This document shows, in pieces, positions 18,652 to 27,277 of a stretch of DNA of 64,000 nucleotides (position 1 is its first letter; every line of letters begins with the position of its first letter). Source of the DNA: Mogibacterium diversum_A (lineage in GTDB: Bacteria > Bacillota > Clostridia > Peptostreptococcales > Anaerovoracaceae). A program made the translations under genes and the position numbers. The notes under the pieces are model-generated. The model did not search any database and had not been told where the DNA came from. It saw only the letters and a program-made list of their open reading frames with translations. The stretch covers positions 124,001 through 188,000 of the forward strand of contig NZ_CALIZG010000023.1 of the NCBI RefSeq assembly GCF_938028775.1, given 5' to 3'.

Positions 18652-19304
18652 CAGCTAACCCCTCCCATCTTATTCTTTCTCCTCAGTACGAGGAGGGCCA
18701 TAAGTCCGACGCTGAGCATCAGTGACCCGCTCCACCAGAACAGTTCGCTGTTATCACCAGTCTTTACCTTCTTGGTGATTTTAGGTTTCTGTTTCTTCTG
18801 TACCTCAGGCTTTGGCTTGGCATTCACAACCTTGTTCCAAACGCCATTCTCAAACCTTGGAGCCATCACTAAGAACGGCTGCATCGTTGTGTAGTCTGCA
18901 GCTTCCCCAGTTGCCCCTGTTTGTACCACGAGATACATTCCACTTCTCAAACCTGTAAAACGAACCGTACCGTCACGACCAGTCGTGAGTGTCATCGCCG
19001 CACTTGCATTACGGCTTTTCCTCTCAAGACGACGCGCTAGCTTTATCTGGGCATCTACGGTTTTAAGTTCTTCTAAATTCCCATTCCACTGAAACGGAGC
19101 TCTTCCGACATAACCAGTCCTATCTGCTTTCAGATCTGCGACCTGATAGATAGAGTACTGCGCGCCACTTATGGCTTTATGCTCATAAGTCAGCGTGATG
19201 TTTAGGCTCGCGCTATCATCTGCATATGCAGCATGGGAAGGAAGTATGAAAGATACAAAACTGAAGCATAGAATTAATATTAAAGAAATTCTATTACTTT
19301 TCAT
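18651..19304 (-). CDS. Pilus locus B small (probably basal/ancillary) pilin
   Basis: A 217-aa secreted protein with a signal peptide (cleavage after YADD or AYA, near 27-29). One pilin/SpaA-like domain (about 30-160) carries the closing motif GLRSGMYLVVQTGATG. A Lys/Pro-rich linker (about 163-182) leads to a degenerate sorting signal VKTGD, a membrane helix and RRKNK. It is clearly paralogous to the N-terminal half of the 357-aa protein of locus A, which shares the YLVxQTGATG and PxLVVxP phrases. A short Pro-rich linker before the anchor is typical of the basal pilin that joins a fibre to the wall. Its start codon directly follows the sortase stop codon. Confidence 0.82.
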   Translation of the reverse strand: MKSNRISLILILCFSFVSFILPSHAAYADDSASLNITLTYEHKAISGAQYSIYQVADLKADRTGYVGRAPFQWNGNLEELKTVDAQIKLARRLERKSRNASAAMTLTTGRDGTVRFTGLRSGMYLVVQTGATGEAADYTTMQPFLVMAPRFENGVWNKVVNAKPKPEVQKKQKPKITKKVKTGDNSELFWWSGSLMLSVGLMALLVLRRKNKMGGVS

Positions 19305-20132
19305 TTAATCCCTTTCTTTTTTTCTTCGCCTTTTGATATACAGCCTTATCAAAACTATCAGAGTTATAACCCCAACAGCTAATATGGCAATATATTTCAG
19401 CATGACTATTTTAATAACGTCTTCTACGTTCTGTGTCTTCGTATATTTGGTGCGCTCCCCTCTCACGAGAAGTCTATGCGAGTTAACTCCATAGGGCGTA
19501 CACGTAATCAGCGTCACGTAGTCTTTGCCCTTTTCGATTTCCAAATCTTCAACTTCATCAGGCAGTACAGTGTTAATCTTGTTAACCTTGTATGCATACA
19601 CATCGTCAAATACATGGATCATAAAGATGTCGCCATCTTCAAGTTGATCGATATTTGTAAAAAGCTTCGCAGATAGAAGTCCCGTATGGCCTGAAATCAG
19701 GCTGTGTGTACTAGGACCACCTACCGGCAGAGAGCTCCCAGGTATATGCCCTGTCGCTATCTGAAGCGAACCTGCATCAACACCATGATATATAGGTATG
19801 TATGTCTTGATCTTAGGTATATCCACATACCCCATGATGCCTGTGTCGGTTACATCGAGCAGCTTGTTGTACTGCTCTTTTTCTTCGGGCTTAAGGAAAT
19901 AACGATTCTTCTTGTTGACCAAAGTCTCGTTATATGCTCTCGCCTCGCTTAGAAGTTGTGCTTTTTTCTCTTTGGATAAATCCTTAGTCTTCTTTACATA
20001 GCTCCCGATTGCTCTAGAGGAGTGCAATTCGTTGATACAATCGCTGATCGTGGGATAAGCCAAAAGCCCGATACCCCCAATCAGCATTACTGCAACTATT
20101 ATGTTGGGGATGATTCTTTTCATCTTACCCAT
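19305..20132 (-). CDS. Class C (pilin-polymerising) sortase, locus B
   Basis: A 275-aa membrane sortase with an N-terminal helix (about 8-28) and a C-terminal helix (about 240-262) before a basic tail. Catalytic residues are His149 (SLISGHTG), Cys211 (TLITCTPYG) and Arg220 (NSHRLLVRG). TLxTCTPYGxNxHRLxVRG and the two-helix layout are class C hallmarks. The enzyme should cleave the LPETGG pilin and join subunits through a pilin lysine. It lies 2 bp after the pilin gene and directly abuts the small pilin gene, so the four locus B genes form one tight operon. Confidence 0.95.
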   Translation of the reverse strand: MGKMKRIIPNIIVAVMLIGGIGLLAYPTISDCINELHSSRAIGSYVKKTKDLSKEKKAQLLSEARAYNETLVNKKNRYFLKPEEKEQYNKLLDVTDTGIMGYVDIPKIKTYIPIYHGVDAGSLQIATGHIPGSSLPVGGPSTHSLISGHTGLLSAKLFTNIDQLEDGDIFMIHVFDDVYAYKVNKINTVLPDEVEDLEIEKGKDYVTLITCTPYGVNSHRLLVRGERTKYTKTQNVEDVIKIVMLKYIAILAVGVITLIVLIRLYIKRRRKKERD

Positions 20133-20134
20133 TT

Positions 20135-21610
20135 TTACTTAATAGTTGCTCCTTTTCTGCGTCTCATGTATCCGAATGAACCAATTACGAGAATTGTTCC
20201 TAGTACGTAGATTAGAGCTCTACCCATTCCTCCAGTCTCTGGAAGAGTGAATCCCTTGTTATTAACAACGTCAGCGGAAAGCGATCCAGCATTCTTGTCT
20301 GCTGTAAATGTTAGCACACCAAGACTCTCTAGCTTAGTTAGCTTAGGATCATCTGAAGTCTTATCGTAATCAGCCTTGATTGTGAACTCGATAGGCTCTA
20401 TGCTGTTGTAGCCAGCTGGAGTCTTTGTCTCCTCGAGTACATACTTGCCTGCATCTAGACCCTTATATGTAAATGTGGTCTTGTTTGCAGCCATAGTATT
20501 ATCGATAGTGAATCTTGTGATTGCTTCCTTACCAGTAGCAGTCTTCTTGTAAAGTGTGAACTCAGCACCAACTAGAGGATCGTTGTTCTCGTCCTTCTTG
20601 TTAACGATTACCTTGTATGAGAATACGATGTTCTTATCCTTAGGAGTCTTACCGAATTCTCCTTCTCCACCTCTGTTAGGGTTGTTGGAGTACTCTAGGT
20701 AAACTGTATTTGGGTTACCAGCAGAACCGATAACGGCATTATCATTTAGCTTACAATTGTACTCAACTACGATGCTGCTGTTAGCAGTTGTTGGTGTGTC
20801 GAGTGCCTTAAGGTCAGCAAAAGCTACAGTGAAGCTGTTTGAACCAGCATCCTGTGTAACAGTGTACTTGCTGCTTGCAATCTCAGTTCCGTCAATCTTA
20901 ACCTTAATTGAAGTTGGATCTAGAGTCAGACCTGCAGACATCTCATCGTGGAACTTGTATGCATACTTTGTGTACTTGTCATAGTTTGTAGGAAGAGTAC
21001 CAGTTAGCTTATAAGGGATTGTGTCGCCGATGTTGTAATCAGCAGCATCCTGCCACTCATTGTCGCTGTTCTCCTGAACTTTCTTAACAACTGTAGGAAC
21101 GTCAAGCTTTGCATTTGTCTCAGTGTCAGATACGATCTTAAGGATGTAAGATGTATATGCACCGTTTTCCTTGTTGCTCTGTGAGCTTGCTGTATCCTTA
21201 ACCAGGTAGTAACCAGGCTCAAGTCCTGTTACTGTCTCACTTCCGCCAGCTGCAACCTGCTGTGTCTTTGCAGGTGTACCAAGGTGAGACTGAAGGTCAT
21301 TAGCAAACTCTTCTGCCTTTGTTACGTTAGTAAGTGTCTTTGCCTTTGCACTTGCACTTCCTAGCGATGCCTTAGATGCATCCTTGATTCCGCTACCCCA
21401 CTTGATGTTAGTCAGAACCTTACCTGATAGATCACCCTTGAAAACCTGATAGATTTCAAAAGTGTGTGCAGTCTTACCACCGTTAGTGATCTTAAGACTG
21501 TGAGTTGTCGCTGCATAAGTCTTGTCTGGAACAATTACAGACATAGCTAGTAGCAATACCATAACCATTGCTACGATGCAGCTAATTTGCTTTTTTACTA
21601 ATCTCTGCAT
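20135..21610 (-). CDS. Major pilin (shaft subunit) of locus B
   Basis: A 491-aa fimbrial protein. It has a signal peptide (cleavage after TYA, about 33), an N-terminal pilin D1 domain (about 36-165) and a candidate pilin-lysine segment VPTVVKKV (171-178) where class C pilins carry the cross-linking lysine. The fimbrial isopeptide D2 domain spans about 180-330, and a SpaA/Cna-B-like D3 domain about 332-450 has the E-box VLEETKTPAGY (391-401). It ends LPETGG (456-461), helix and MRRRKG. It is first in the operon behind a 290-nt leader and next to its sortase, as expected for a shaft pilin. Intramolecular isopeptide bonds are inferred from the family. Confidence 0.93.
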   Translation of the reverse strand: MQRLVKKQISCIVAMVMVLLLAMSVIVPDKTYAATTHSLKITNGGKTAHTFEIYQVFKGDLSGKVLTNIKWGSGIKDASKASLGSASAKAKTLTNVTKAEEFANDLQSHLGTPAKTQQVAAGGSETVTGLEPGYYLVKDTASSQSNKENGAYTSYILKIVSDTETNAKLDVPTVVKKVQENSDNEWQDAADYNIGDTIPYKLTGTLPTNYDKYTKYAYKFHDEMSAGLTLDPTSIKVKIDGTEIASSKYTVTQDAGSNSFTVAFADLKALDTPTTANSSIVVEYNCKLNDNAVIGSAGNPNTVYLEYSNNPNRGGEGEFGKTPKDKNIVFSYKVIVNKKDENNDPLVGAEFTLYKKTATGKEAITRFTIDNTMAANKTTFTYKGLDAGKYVLEETKTPAGYNSIEPIEFTIKADYDKTSDDPKLTKLESLGVLTFTADKNAGSLSADVVNNKGFTLPETGGMGRALIYVLGTILVIGSFGYMRRRKGATIK

Positions 21611-21649
21611 ACTCTTTCTCCTTTTACATAATAATGGATTAACGTTTTA

Positions 21650-21663
21650 GTGACTCTAGTCAC
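21650..21663. promoter_or_regulatory. Palindrome in the locus B leader
   Basis: GTGACT-CT-AGTCAC is a perfect 6-bp dyad between the leader hairpin and the pilin ribosome binding site (AAAGGAG). It could be an operator or a small RNA hairpin. Confidence 0.35.
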
Positions 21664-21684
21664 AAGTTTTATAAATAAAGAAAA

Positions 21685-21725
21685 ATGCATAAGCTCAAAC
21701 CAAACTAGGCTAGAAACTCATGCAT
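21685..21725 (-). promoter_or_regulatory. Terminator-like hairpin in the leader of the locus B pilin gene
   Basis: On the minus strand ATGCATGAG and CTTATGCAT (one G-U pair) bracket a 23-nt loop and are followed by TTTTT. It lies between the predicted locus B promoter (21907-21935) and the pilin start (21610), so it would attenuate pilus expression rather than end the upstream operon. It is part of the 424-bp non-coding stretch 21611-22034. Confidence 0.55.
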
Positions 21726-21906
21726 CTGTCTCTCTTTATCATTAATATAATAAAGTCCCCTAAATCTCAGCCCTTCTTTTATTTCACATACCCTTTTAGT
21801 AGAAAAACTGTCCAAATAACGCGCAATGTCTTTATTTGATGACAAATGTATACTAAAAACACACACATTTTGTCTATAAAAAGACTAATTTTGTCTACTT
21901 TCTAGA

Positions 21907-21935
21907 AGTCTATCAGATTTATAAATATAAATCAA
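21907..21935 (-). promoter_or_regulatory. Predicted promoter of pilus locus B
   Basis: Minus strand: -35 TTGATT, 17-nt spacer ending TGA, -10 TAGACT. The sequence from just upstream of the -35 to about 50 nt past the -10 aligns base by base with the same part of locus A (29121-29149 and downstream), including the shared GTCTTTTTAT and AATGTGTG. This supports its being functional. Confidence 0.6.
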
Positions 21936-22034
21936 ATTTAAGCAGAAATTGATTCAAAACAATTATCAAATTTCAAATTAAAGTTCATTAATTTGAATCG
22001 TTGCAAACCCCTGATTTATATGGGTTTCTACTGT

Positions 22035-24344
22035 CTAAGCCTCGCTGCGCCTTCTTCTATAGAATATAGTTGCTGCGGTCATACAGAAAGCCCCACTGAG
22101 GTAGAACAAGTAAGTTCCAATCCCTCCTGCCTTTGGCAGTTCATACAGAGGATTATCCTTGATTCTGAGCTTCATAGGTGTCCCCGTGCTATCATCTGCA
22201 GCTTCTGTCTCCGTCCAAGAAGCTCCTGTTACTACCGCAACAGTATCCCTTCTGACCTTAACCTTGATAGGCTCAGAGATAATGGAATATCCTTCCGGAG
22301 CTTCCTTTTCCACGATGTAGTACTCTCCGATTGGTGCTGTAAGTTCAATCTTCTTATCAACAACTAGATTGCTCTTAAAAGGTATCCCCCACTTATCCGT
22401 CGTACCTGGGAGCTTAACGGCTCCTGCGGTGCCTTGGGACGAAACCTTATATATGTCAAACTTTGCACCCTTCAGCTGCGCTTCTCCAGTATTATCCGTC
22501 TTCTCCAAAACGAGCTTTGAATCTGCGACTTGAACTACTGGATGCTTGTACTCTTCCTCGATCTTTTCATCTTGAAATTCGTAGTTAATCCTTGCAGATT
22601 TATTAGATCTAAACCCTGGCTTGCCAGAGCTAGTGTCATTGCTTCCGTAGTCCGTATCTGTATCTCCAGTTGATGTGTAGCCACCATTTTCATATTTTTC
22701 ATATGCTTTAGGAGTGACCTTTACGTTATAGGAGAGCGTATAAATGAATTTGCTGTCAACCTTTTCATCTTCGTGGAACTGAAGGAACATCTTTCCTGTC
22801 GAATCTGGTGAACTCGAAGGAGTATATGTAACCGACTCGATGATGCGATGACCATTGTTCCAGTTATCCGCGGTGCTGTTACCGTTCTCATAAAGGACTT
22901 TTTCGATGCCAGTCGCCTTCTCTTTACGAGTAACCTTCACATCAGATTGTGCCGCATAAAGTTCGACCGAGTCGCTGAGTTCGTCTGTCACGTTCAGGAC
23001 ATTTACCATATTGGCTTCCAGAAGCTTCTTAACCTCTTCATAAAGGTTGGCATTATCGAATACACCGATGTATTCTCCGCCGCCTTTCTTAGCCATGTGC
23101 TGAAGTAGTTCCGGGCTACTAGAAGATGTAGTTCCATTGATATCTTTAGAAACACCTATCGTATGAATCATTACATCCTTGTGATCAGCAATAAACTCAT
23201 CAATCTTCTGCCTAGTTGGCTCCTTGGCATATGGCGCCCAATTAATACCACCATCTCCGTGTCTGACACCGCTGTTATCCACATAGAATGTAGGTACACC
23301 GTCAGAGATAAAGACCATAAGCTTTCTATGACCGTTATTCTTCACAGCAGGCTTGTTGAACATATCAGTTGCAACCTCAAGCCCTGCCGTATAGTTAGTG
23401 CCGTTCCAGTAAAAAGCCTTAGTGTTAACGAAGCTTTTATTCCTGCCCCAGTCTCTGTCAATCTGTGCATCTTGTTTGTTTACTGTATGGTTTCTGTCTC
23501 CACCGAATGATATTACCGCTATTTGATTCTCCGGATTGAGATCGAGCAGTTCAGGAATTAGTCCACGGCCAGTATAACTAGTCTGTGATCCGTTAAGCAT
23601 CTCAGATACAGCACCGTCTCTAGAGATGTACGAATTGGAACGTGTGCTATACATATCCTTCTCTTCCATACTGGATGAACGGTCAACTACAAACAGGATA
23701 TCAAAGGGCTGCTTCTTAATCTCCTTGCCTGTAACGTCAACGTAAATGCGATATAGGTCCTTCACGTCATTCTTGTGATTCTGAGCCACCGTCGTGTCGC
23801 TGTTTGTTACACCATCCCCTAGATAGTCAATTCGCTTTTTGTGCTCCAGTATATCAGCAGTAGAGACAGTCGCTCTGCTAGTCCCACTTGAAGCTCTCGT
23901 ACCAGCTACTCTGCCTCTACTTCTGAATCCTGCAGAGCCTGTGTTCTCTGATGCTTTTATCTTTATCTTGTCGCTGAGCTTTACAATGTTCTTCTTAACT
24001 CTGAATTTGTATTCAAAGGCTTCGGACTTTCCACTCTTAAGCTGCACAATCTGAGATTCCGCACCTGAGGTTAACTCCAAATCTCCCTTGCTGTATTCAA
24101 GATTGATAGAGAACTTCTTCTCCGTATTACTTGCATCGACATTCCTGTATTCCGCTGTAACAGATACTACATCACCGGCAGCGTAGCTGCTCTTTATAGG
24201 TGAAACATTATACTCAATATCCTCATCTGCGCCGTATGTCTCTGTACCTACACCAGATAAATTAGACAAAGGCATCAAACTGACAATGAGTAATACGGCG
24301 ACGAAAATCGATGCAATACTCTTAATTAATGTCTTTTTTCTCAT
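22035..24344 (-). CDS. Pilus locus A tip adhesin with von Willebrand A domain
   Basis: A 769-aa surface protein ending the locus A operon. It has a signal peptide, an N-terminal beta region (about 40-165) and a VWA domain (about 213-440) with a complete MIDAS opening DRSSS (about residue 221, DxSxS) plus later FISDGVP. A beta domain follows, then a SpaA-like domain near 620-720 (E-box IVEKEAPEGY) and a degenerate anchor LPKAGG with helix and YRRRRS. VWA tip proteins are typical of Gram-positive pili (RrgA, PilA type) and bind host matrix in a metal-dependent way. I chose the ATG at 24344, 8 nt after AGGAG, over a TTG two codons upstream. Alanine replaces the sorting threonine, which is unusual. 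Confidence 0.88.
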   Translation of the reverse strand: MRKKTLIKSIASIFVAVLLIVSLMPLSNLSGVGTETYGADEDIEYNVSPIKSSYAAGDVVSVTAEYRNVDASNTEKKFSINLEYSKGDLELTSGAESQIVQLKSGKSEAFEYKFRVKKNIVKLSDKIKIKASENTGSAGFRSRGRVAGTRASSGTSRATVSTADILEHKKRIDYLGDGVTNSDTTVAQNHKNDVKDLYRIYVDVTGKEIKKQPFDILFVVDRSSSMEEKDMYSTRSNSYISRDGAVSEMLNGSQTSYTGRGLIPELLDLNPENQIAVISFGGDRNHTVNKQDAQIDRDWGRNKSFVNTKAFYWNGTNYTAGLEVATDMFNKPAVKNNGHRKLMVFISDGVPTFYVDNSGVRHGDGGINWAPYAKEPTRQKIDEFIADHKDVMIHTIGVSKDINGTTSSSSPELLQHMAKKGGGEYIGVFDNANLYEEVKKLLEANMVNVLNVTDELSDSVELYAAQSDVKVTRKEKATGIEKVLYENGNSTADNWNNGHRIIESVTYTPSSSPDSTGKMFLQFHEDEKVDSKFIYTLSYNVKVTPKAYEKYENGGYTSTGDTDTDYGSNDTSSGKPGFRSNKSARINYEFQDEKIEEEYKHPVVQVADSKLVLEKTDNTGEAQLKGAKFDIYKVSSQGTAGAVKLPGTTDKWGIPFKSNLVVDKKIELTAPIGEYYIVEKEAPEGYSIISEPIKVKVRRDTVAVVTGASWTETEAADDSTGTPMKLRIKDNPLYELPKAGGIGTYLFYLSGAFCMTAATIFYRRRRSEA

Positions 24345-24383
24345 AAGCAATTCTCCTAATATCCACTGTTAATTCCTTGCAAA

Positions 24384-25457
24384 TTAGGAGTCCTTCTTCT
24401 TTCTCTTCTTCACTAATACCACTAATGCTGTTAAAGCGCTCGCAAGTGCGATTACATAAATCGCAATTCTCGTCGTATCCCCAGTCTTGATGATTATGCG
24501 CCTAACCTTGTTAGTGAAGACGCCGTCACCTTGCTGCTGGATATCTCTCACTTTGAGCTGACCTTCTTCGTTTTCATATACCTTAACGACAACACGCACC
24601 TCGCGCTTGTCGTAAACTATATCACTCTGACCGTCATTTACCTCTTTGACGATATAGTTGTAAGTTCCTTCTTTGGCGATGTTTAGTCTGAATAAAATTC
24701 CGCCATCGCTTTCATTTGAAACTGTCTTGGTTAGGCCGTTAGGCTTAATTTTCCAATCTGAGTCAGCTTCCTTGAGCGTGAATTTGAACATGCCTTTCTT
24801 AAGGTCCTTGCCCTCTAGCTTTTTAGTTAGCTTGAAAGCAACCTCGACAGGTGGAACGTCCTTCTTAATTAGAGCAACCTTAGGCTCCATTGTAACATCG
24901 TATTTCCACTTGTTCTCATCATTCACTCTCTCAATACCTGGAACGACAACTAGATAAGGTCCTACTGGATGGTACGCCTTAGCGTGACCTGTAGCACCAG
25001 TCTGTCTTACTAGATAAATTCCATGTGATAATCCCGAAAAGGACACGCGACCCTGTGAATCGGTAGTCCTTGAAGTACCCGCTATGCTATCTCTATCAAC
25101 TAGTGCTGATAGCTTCTTAGCAGCTACAACAGAAGACTCTTTGGTAAGCCCGTTGTACTTGACGTTAGCTGAAGCAAAATCAGCCACCGCTCTGTACTTT
25201 GCACTTCCTCCACTAGTGGTCAAGTTCGCAACCTTGTGTATTTCAAATGTAGCGCCTGGAACTGCCACATGATTGACTCTGTCCTTGTGGTACACGAGGT
25301 TAATAGTAAGCGAGTCCTGCCTTCCAGTGTCTACATCTGGAACTAGATCAGGATGCGCTGCCATAACACTCTGCACTGATAACATAGTCATAATCAGCGA
25401 GCAAAGCACTACTATCCATATAGATTTTTTAAACTTTACCAAACTGTCATTTTGCAT
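24384..25457 (-). CDS. Pilus locus A ancillary/basal pilin
   Basis: A 357-aa secreted protein. After the signal peptide (cleavage after VMA, about 33) comes an N-terminal pilin D1-like domain (about 45-190) with GLSHGIYLVRQTGATG and YLVVVPG. A Pro-rich hinge leads to an FctA/Spy0128-like domain (about 205-315) with the YNYIVKEVNDG...YDKREVRVVVKV signature of isopeptide-forming pilin domains. It ends in a degenerate sorting motif IIKTGD, a membrane helix and KKRKKKDS. It is paralogous to the 217-aa protein of locus B, which lacks the FctA module. Its position after the sortases and before the tip gene mirrors locus B. Confidence 0.85.
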   Translation of the reverse strand: MQNDSLVKFKKSIWIVVLCSLIMTMLSVQSVMAAHPDLVPDVDTGRQDSLTINLVYHKDRVNHVAVPGATFEIHKVANLTTSGGSAKYRAVADFASANVKYNGLTKESSVVAAKKLSALVDRDSIAGTSRTTDSQGRVSFSGLSHGIYLVRQTGATGHAKAYHPVGPYLVVVPGIERVNDENKWKYDVTMEPKVALIKKDVPPVEVAFKLTKKLEGKDLKKGMFKFTLKEADSDWKIKPNGLTKTVSNESDGGILFRLNIAKEGTYNYIVKEVNDGQSDIVYDKREVRVVVKVYENEEGQLKVRDIQQQGDGVFTNKVRRIIIKTGDTTRIAIYVIALASALTALVVLVKKRKKKDS

Positions 25458-25481
25458 TATTTCAATGTCCTATCTCTCACA

Positions 25482-26330
25482 CTAATTACTGTGTTTTCTC
25501 TGCTTTCGCATGAAAATCAGCGCAATTATGATTACTGCTGCTGCGACCATAAGCTTGAACTGCCATGAGTTCAAAAAGACCAGTAGTGGCGATCTCACGC
25601 CATCATGATCTGTGTATGGCACCCCATGGCCTCTGACCATTAGCCGATGCGTATTCACCCCGTAAGGCGTGCAGGTTAGCAGTGTGACAAAATCCTTGCC
25701 TTCGGTTATCTGTAGATCGCTCAGCTCCTCTGGCTTAACGGTCTTAATCTGGTCAACCCTATAAGCAAGTTTCTTGTCTAAAATTCTTAAATAGAAATTA
25801 TCGCCTTTTTTTAATTGGTCTAAATCTGTAAACAGCTTGGCCCCCGGTAATCCCCTGTGTGCCGCAATTACAGCATGTGTGCTTTTACCGCCAATCGGCA
25901 GGCTCGTCCCTTCTACGTGCCCTGCGCCTCGCTCGAGCGATTTAGACGATGTGCCATGGTATATGATGATTTCCTGATCGATTTTTGGAATCTCGACATA
26001 TCCCATGACCCCGTTTTTACTAGGATTTAAAAGGTCGCTGTACGGATGAGTCTTGATGTACTCATCATTATCAAAAGCATCTTTCACAGTATTAACCGTA
26101 TGCTGTGCGTTATATGCCTTAGCTTTACTCCACTCGTCCTTCAGCGTGTCCTCAGAATAGAGATTGACGGATTTGTCATAAATTGACTTCATCCTATTAT
26201 TCCACTGACTGTTCCAAAGGTCACTCACCGCAGGATATAGAACTACCGCTGCACCCGAAATGAACAGAAGAACCATGACGAGGTTGAACAATCGACCCTT
26301 TAAATTATTTTTTACTCTATGTGTTTCCAT
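25482..26330 (-). CDS. Class C sortase 2 of locus A
   Basis: A 282-aa membrane sortase: N-terminal helix about 15-33, catalytic His158 (AVIAAHRG), Cys220 (TLLTCTPYG), Arg229 (NTHRLMVRG), C-terminal helix about 256-274 and a basic tail. The start overlaps the end of the preceding sortase gene by 19 bp, so it is translationally coupled and probably arose by tandem duplication. Pilus loci with two class C sortases often split the work: one polymerises the shaft while the other adds an ancillary subunit. Which does which here is unknown. Confidence 0.94.
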   Translation of the reverse strand: METHRVKNNLKGRLFNLVMVLLFISGAAVVLYPAVSDLWNSQWNNRMKSIYDKSVNLYSEDTLKDEWSKAKAYNAQHTVNTVKDAFDNDEYIKTHPYSDLLNPSKNGVMGYVEIPKIDQEIIIYHGTSSKSLERGAGHVEGTSLPIGGKSTHAVIAAHRGLPGAKLFTDLDQLKKGDNFYLRILDKKLAYRVDQIKTVKPEELSDLQITEGKDFVTLLTCTPYGVNTHRLMVRGHGVPYTDHDGVRSPLLVFLNSWQFKLMVAAAVIIIALIFMRKQRKHSN

Positions 26331-27181
26331 CTACTATCTGTGGACTTCTTCCTCTTGTCCAAAACCCTTCCTATGAATATTGCGATACCGCATCCGATAA
26401 GTATACACAAAATTACTTTAAAAATGTGCCCTATATTGGTTCTCTTCACTGAAGCATTCTGTCCATCGTAAGGAACTCGATGTCCGCGAACAAGTAGTCG
26501 GTGTGAATTAACGCCATACGGTGTACAAGTTACAAGCGTTACGTAGTCTTTGCCCTTCTGAACCTGAAGCGACTTGGTGTTGCTAGGTTTAACGACCTTG
26601 ATGCTATCCACTTTATACGCCATTTTCTTGTTCATTATGTGCAGGTAAAATTTGTCACCCTTCTTGAGCAGGTCCAAATCCGTAAACAATTTTGCACTAG
26701 GAAGTCCTCGATGCGCTGAAAGTACTGCGTGTGTTCCTTCGCCGCCGATTGGAAGGCTGCTTCCGCACAGATGTCCTACGCCCTTCTGGAAGACCTCCTC
26801 ATTAGTGTAATGGAATATTGGTAGCTCAACATCGATGGCAGGTATTATAATGTAGCCCATCATACTGTCTTTGTTGATGTTAAGGCACTTTTCATACTCC
26901 ATATCCCGCTTGTTCTCCTTAGATGAGAACGCATCAGGAACGGCCTTCGGAGAAAGCTCGCGATTATATACCTTTGCTCTTTCAAACTCCTTGTTGAAAT
27001 CGACATTTCCATGCTTCACCGCCTTGTTATAGCTCTGCACCATCTGCTTTGCAAATCGCTGATTCCACCAGTTGCTAACCAGAGGATACATCATTATTGA
27101 TAGTCCGACGATAAAGAGAAGTGCTATTCCGACAAAGCTTTTATTTTGTTTAATAAGATTCTGTCTCTCTTTTACCCGCAT
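26312..27181 (-). CDS. Class C sortase 1 of locus A
   Basis: A 289-aa membrane sortase with N-terminal helix (about 15-33), catalytic His157 (AVLSAHRG), Cys219 (TLVTCTPYG), Arg228 (NSHRLLVRG) and a C-terminal helix before the basic DKRKKS end. All catalytic positions are intact. It lies 96 bp after the locus A major pilin gene, separated by a hairpin, and overlaps the second sortase. The SD before its ATG is weak, suggesting lower translation than the pilin. Confidence 0.94.
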   Translation of the reverse strand: MRVKERQNLIKQNKSFVGIALLFIVGLSIMMYPLVSNWWNQRFAKQMVQSYNKAVKHGNVDFNKEFERAKVYNRELSPKAVPDAFSSKENKRDMEYEKCLNINKDSMMGYIIIPAIDVELPIFHYTNEEVFQKGVGHLCGSSLPIGGEGTHAVLSAHRGLPSAKLFTDLDLLKKGDKFYLHIMNKKMAYKVDSIKVVKPSNTKSLQVQKGKDYVTLVTCTPYGVNSHRLLVRGHRVPYDGQNASVKRTNIGHIFKVILCILIGCGIAIFIGRVLDKRKKSTDSRWKHIE

Positions 27182-27223
27182 TAAAATTCACTACTCTTGT
27201 TCTAATATCCTTCTTTTAAAAGA

Positions 27224-27262
27224 TGCGGATAAGAGTCTTAACTATAAGTGCACTTATCCGCA
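27224..27262 (-). terminator. Intra-operon hairpin after the locus A pilin gene
   Basis: TGCGGATAAG and CTTATCCGCA form a perfect 10-bp stem with a 19-nt loop, between the pilin stop codon and the first sortase gene. Only a short TTTT lies downstream on the minus strand. A leaky terminator or RNA-stability hairpin here would make pilin mRNA exceed sortase mRNA. Confidence 0.6.
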
Positions 27263-27277
27263 CCCGCATTTAAATCA

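Noticed and set aside
21850..21900. LytTR-type operator formed by two TAGACAAAAT repeats 21 bp apart upstream of locus B
   Set aside because: The repeat is clear in locus B but not preserved in the aligned locus A leader, so it does not look like the conserved regulatory signal.
22005..22027. Terminator for pilus locus A (AAACCC/GGGTTT hairpin)
   Set aside because: The 6-bp stem with an 11-nt loop has no T-run after it; it is too weak to call, so no terminator is assigned to locus A.
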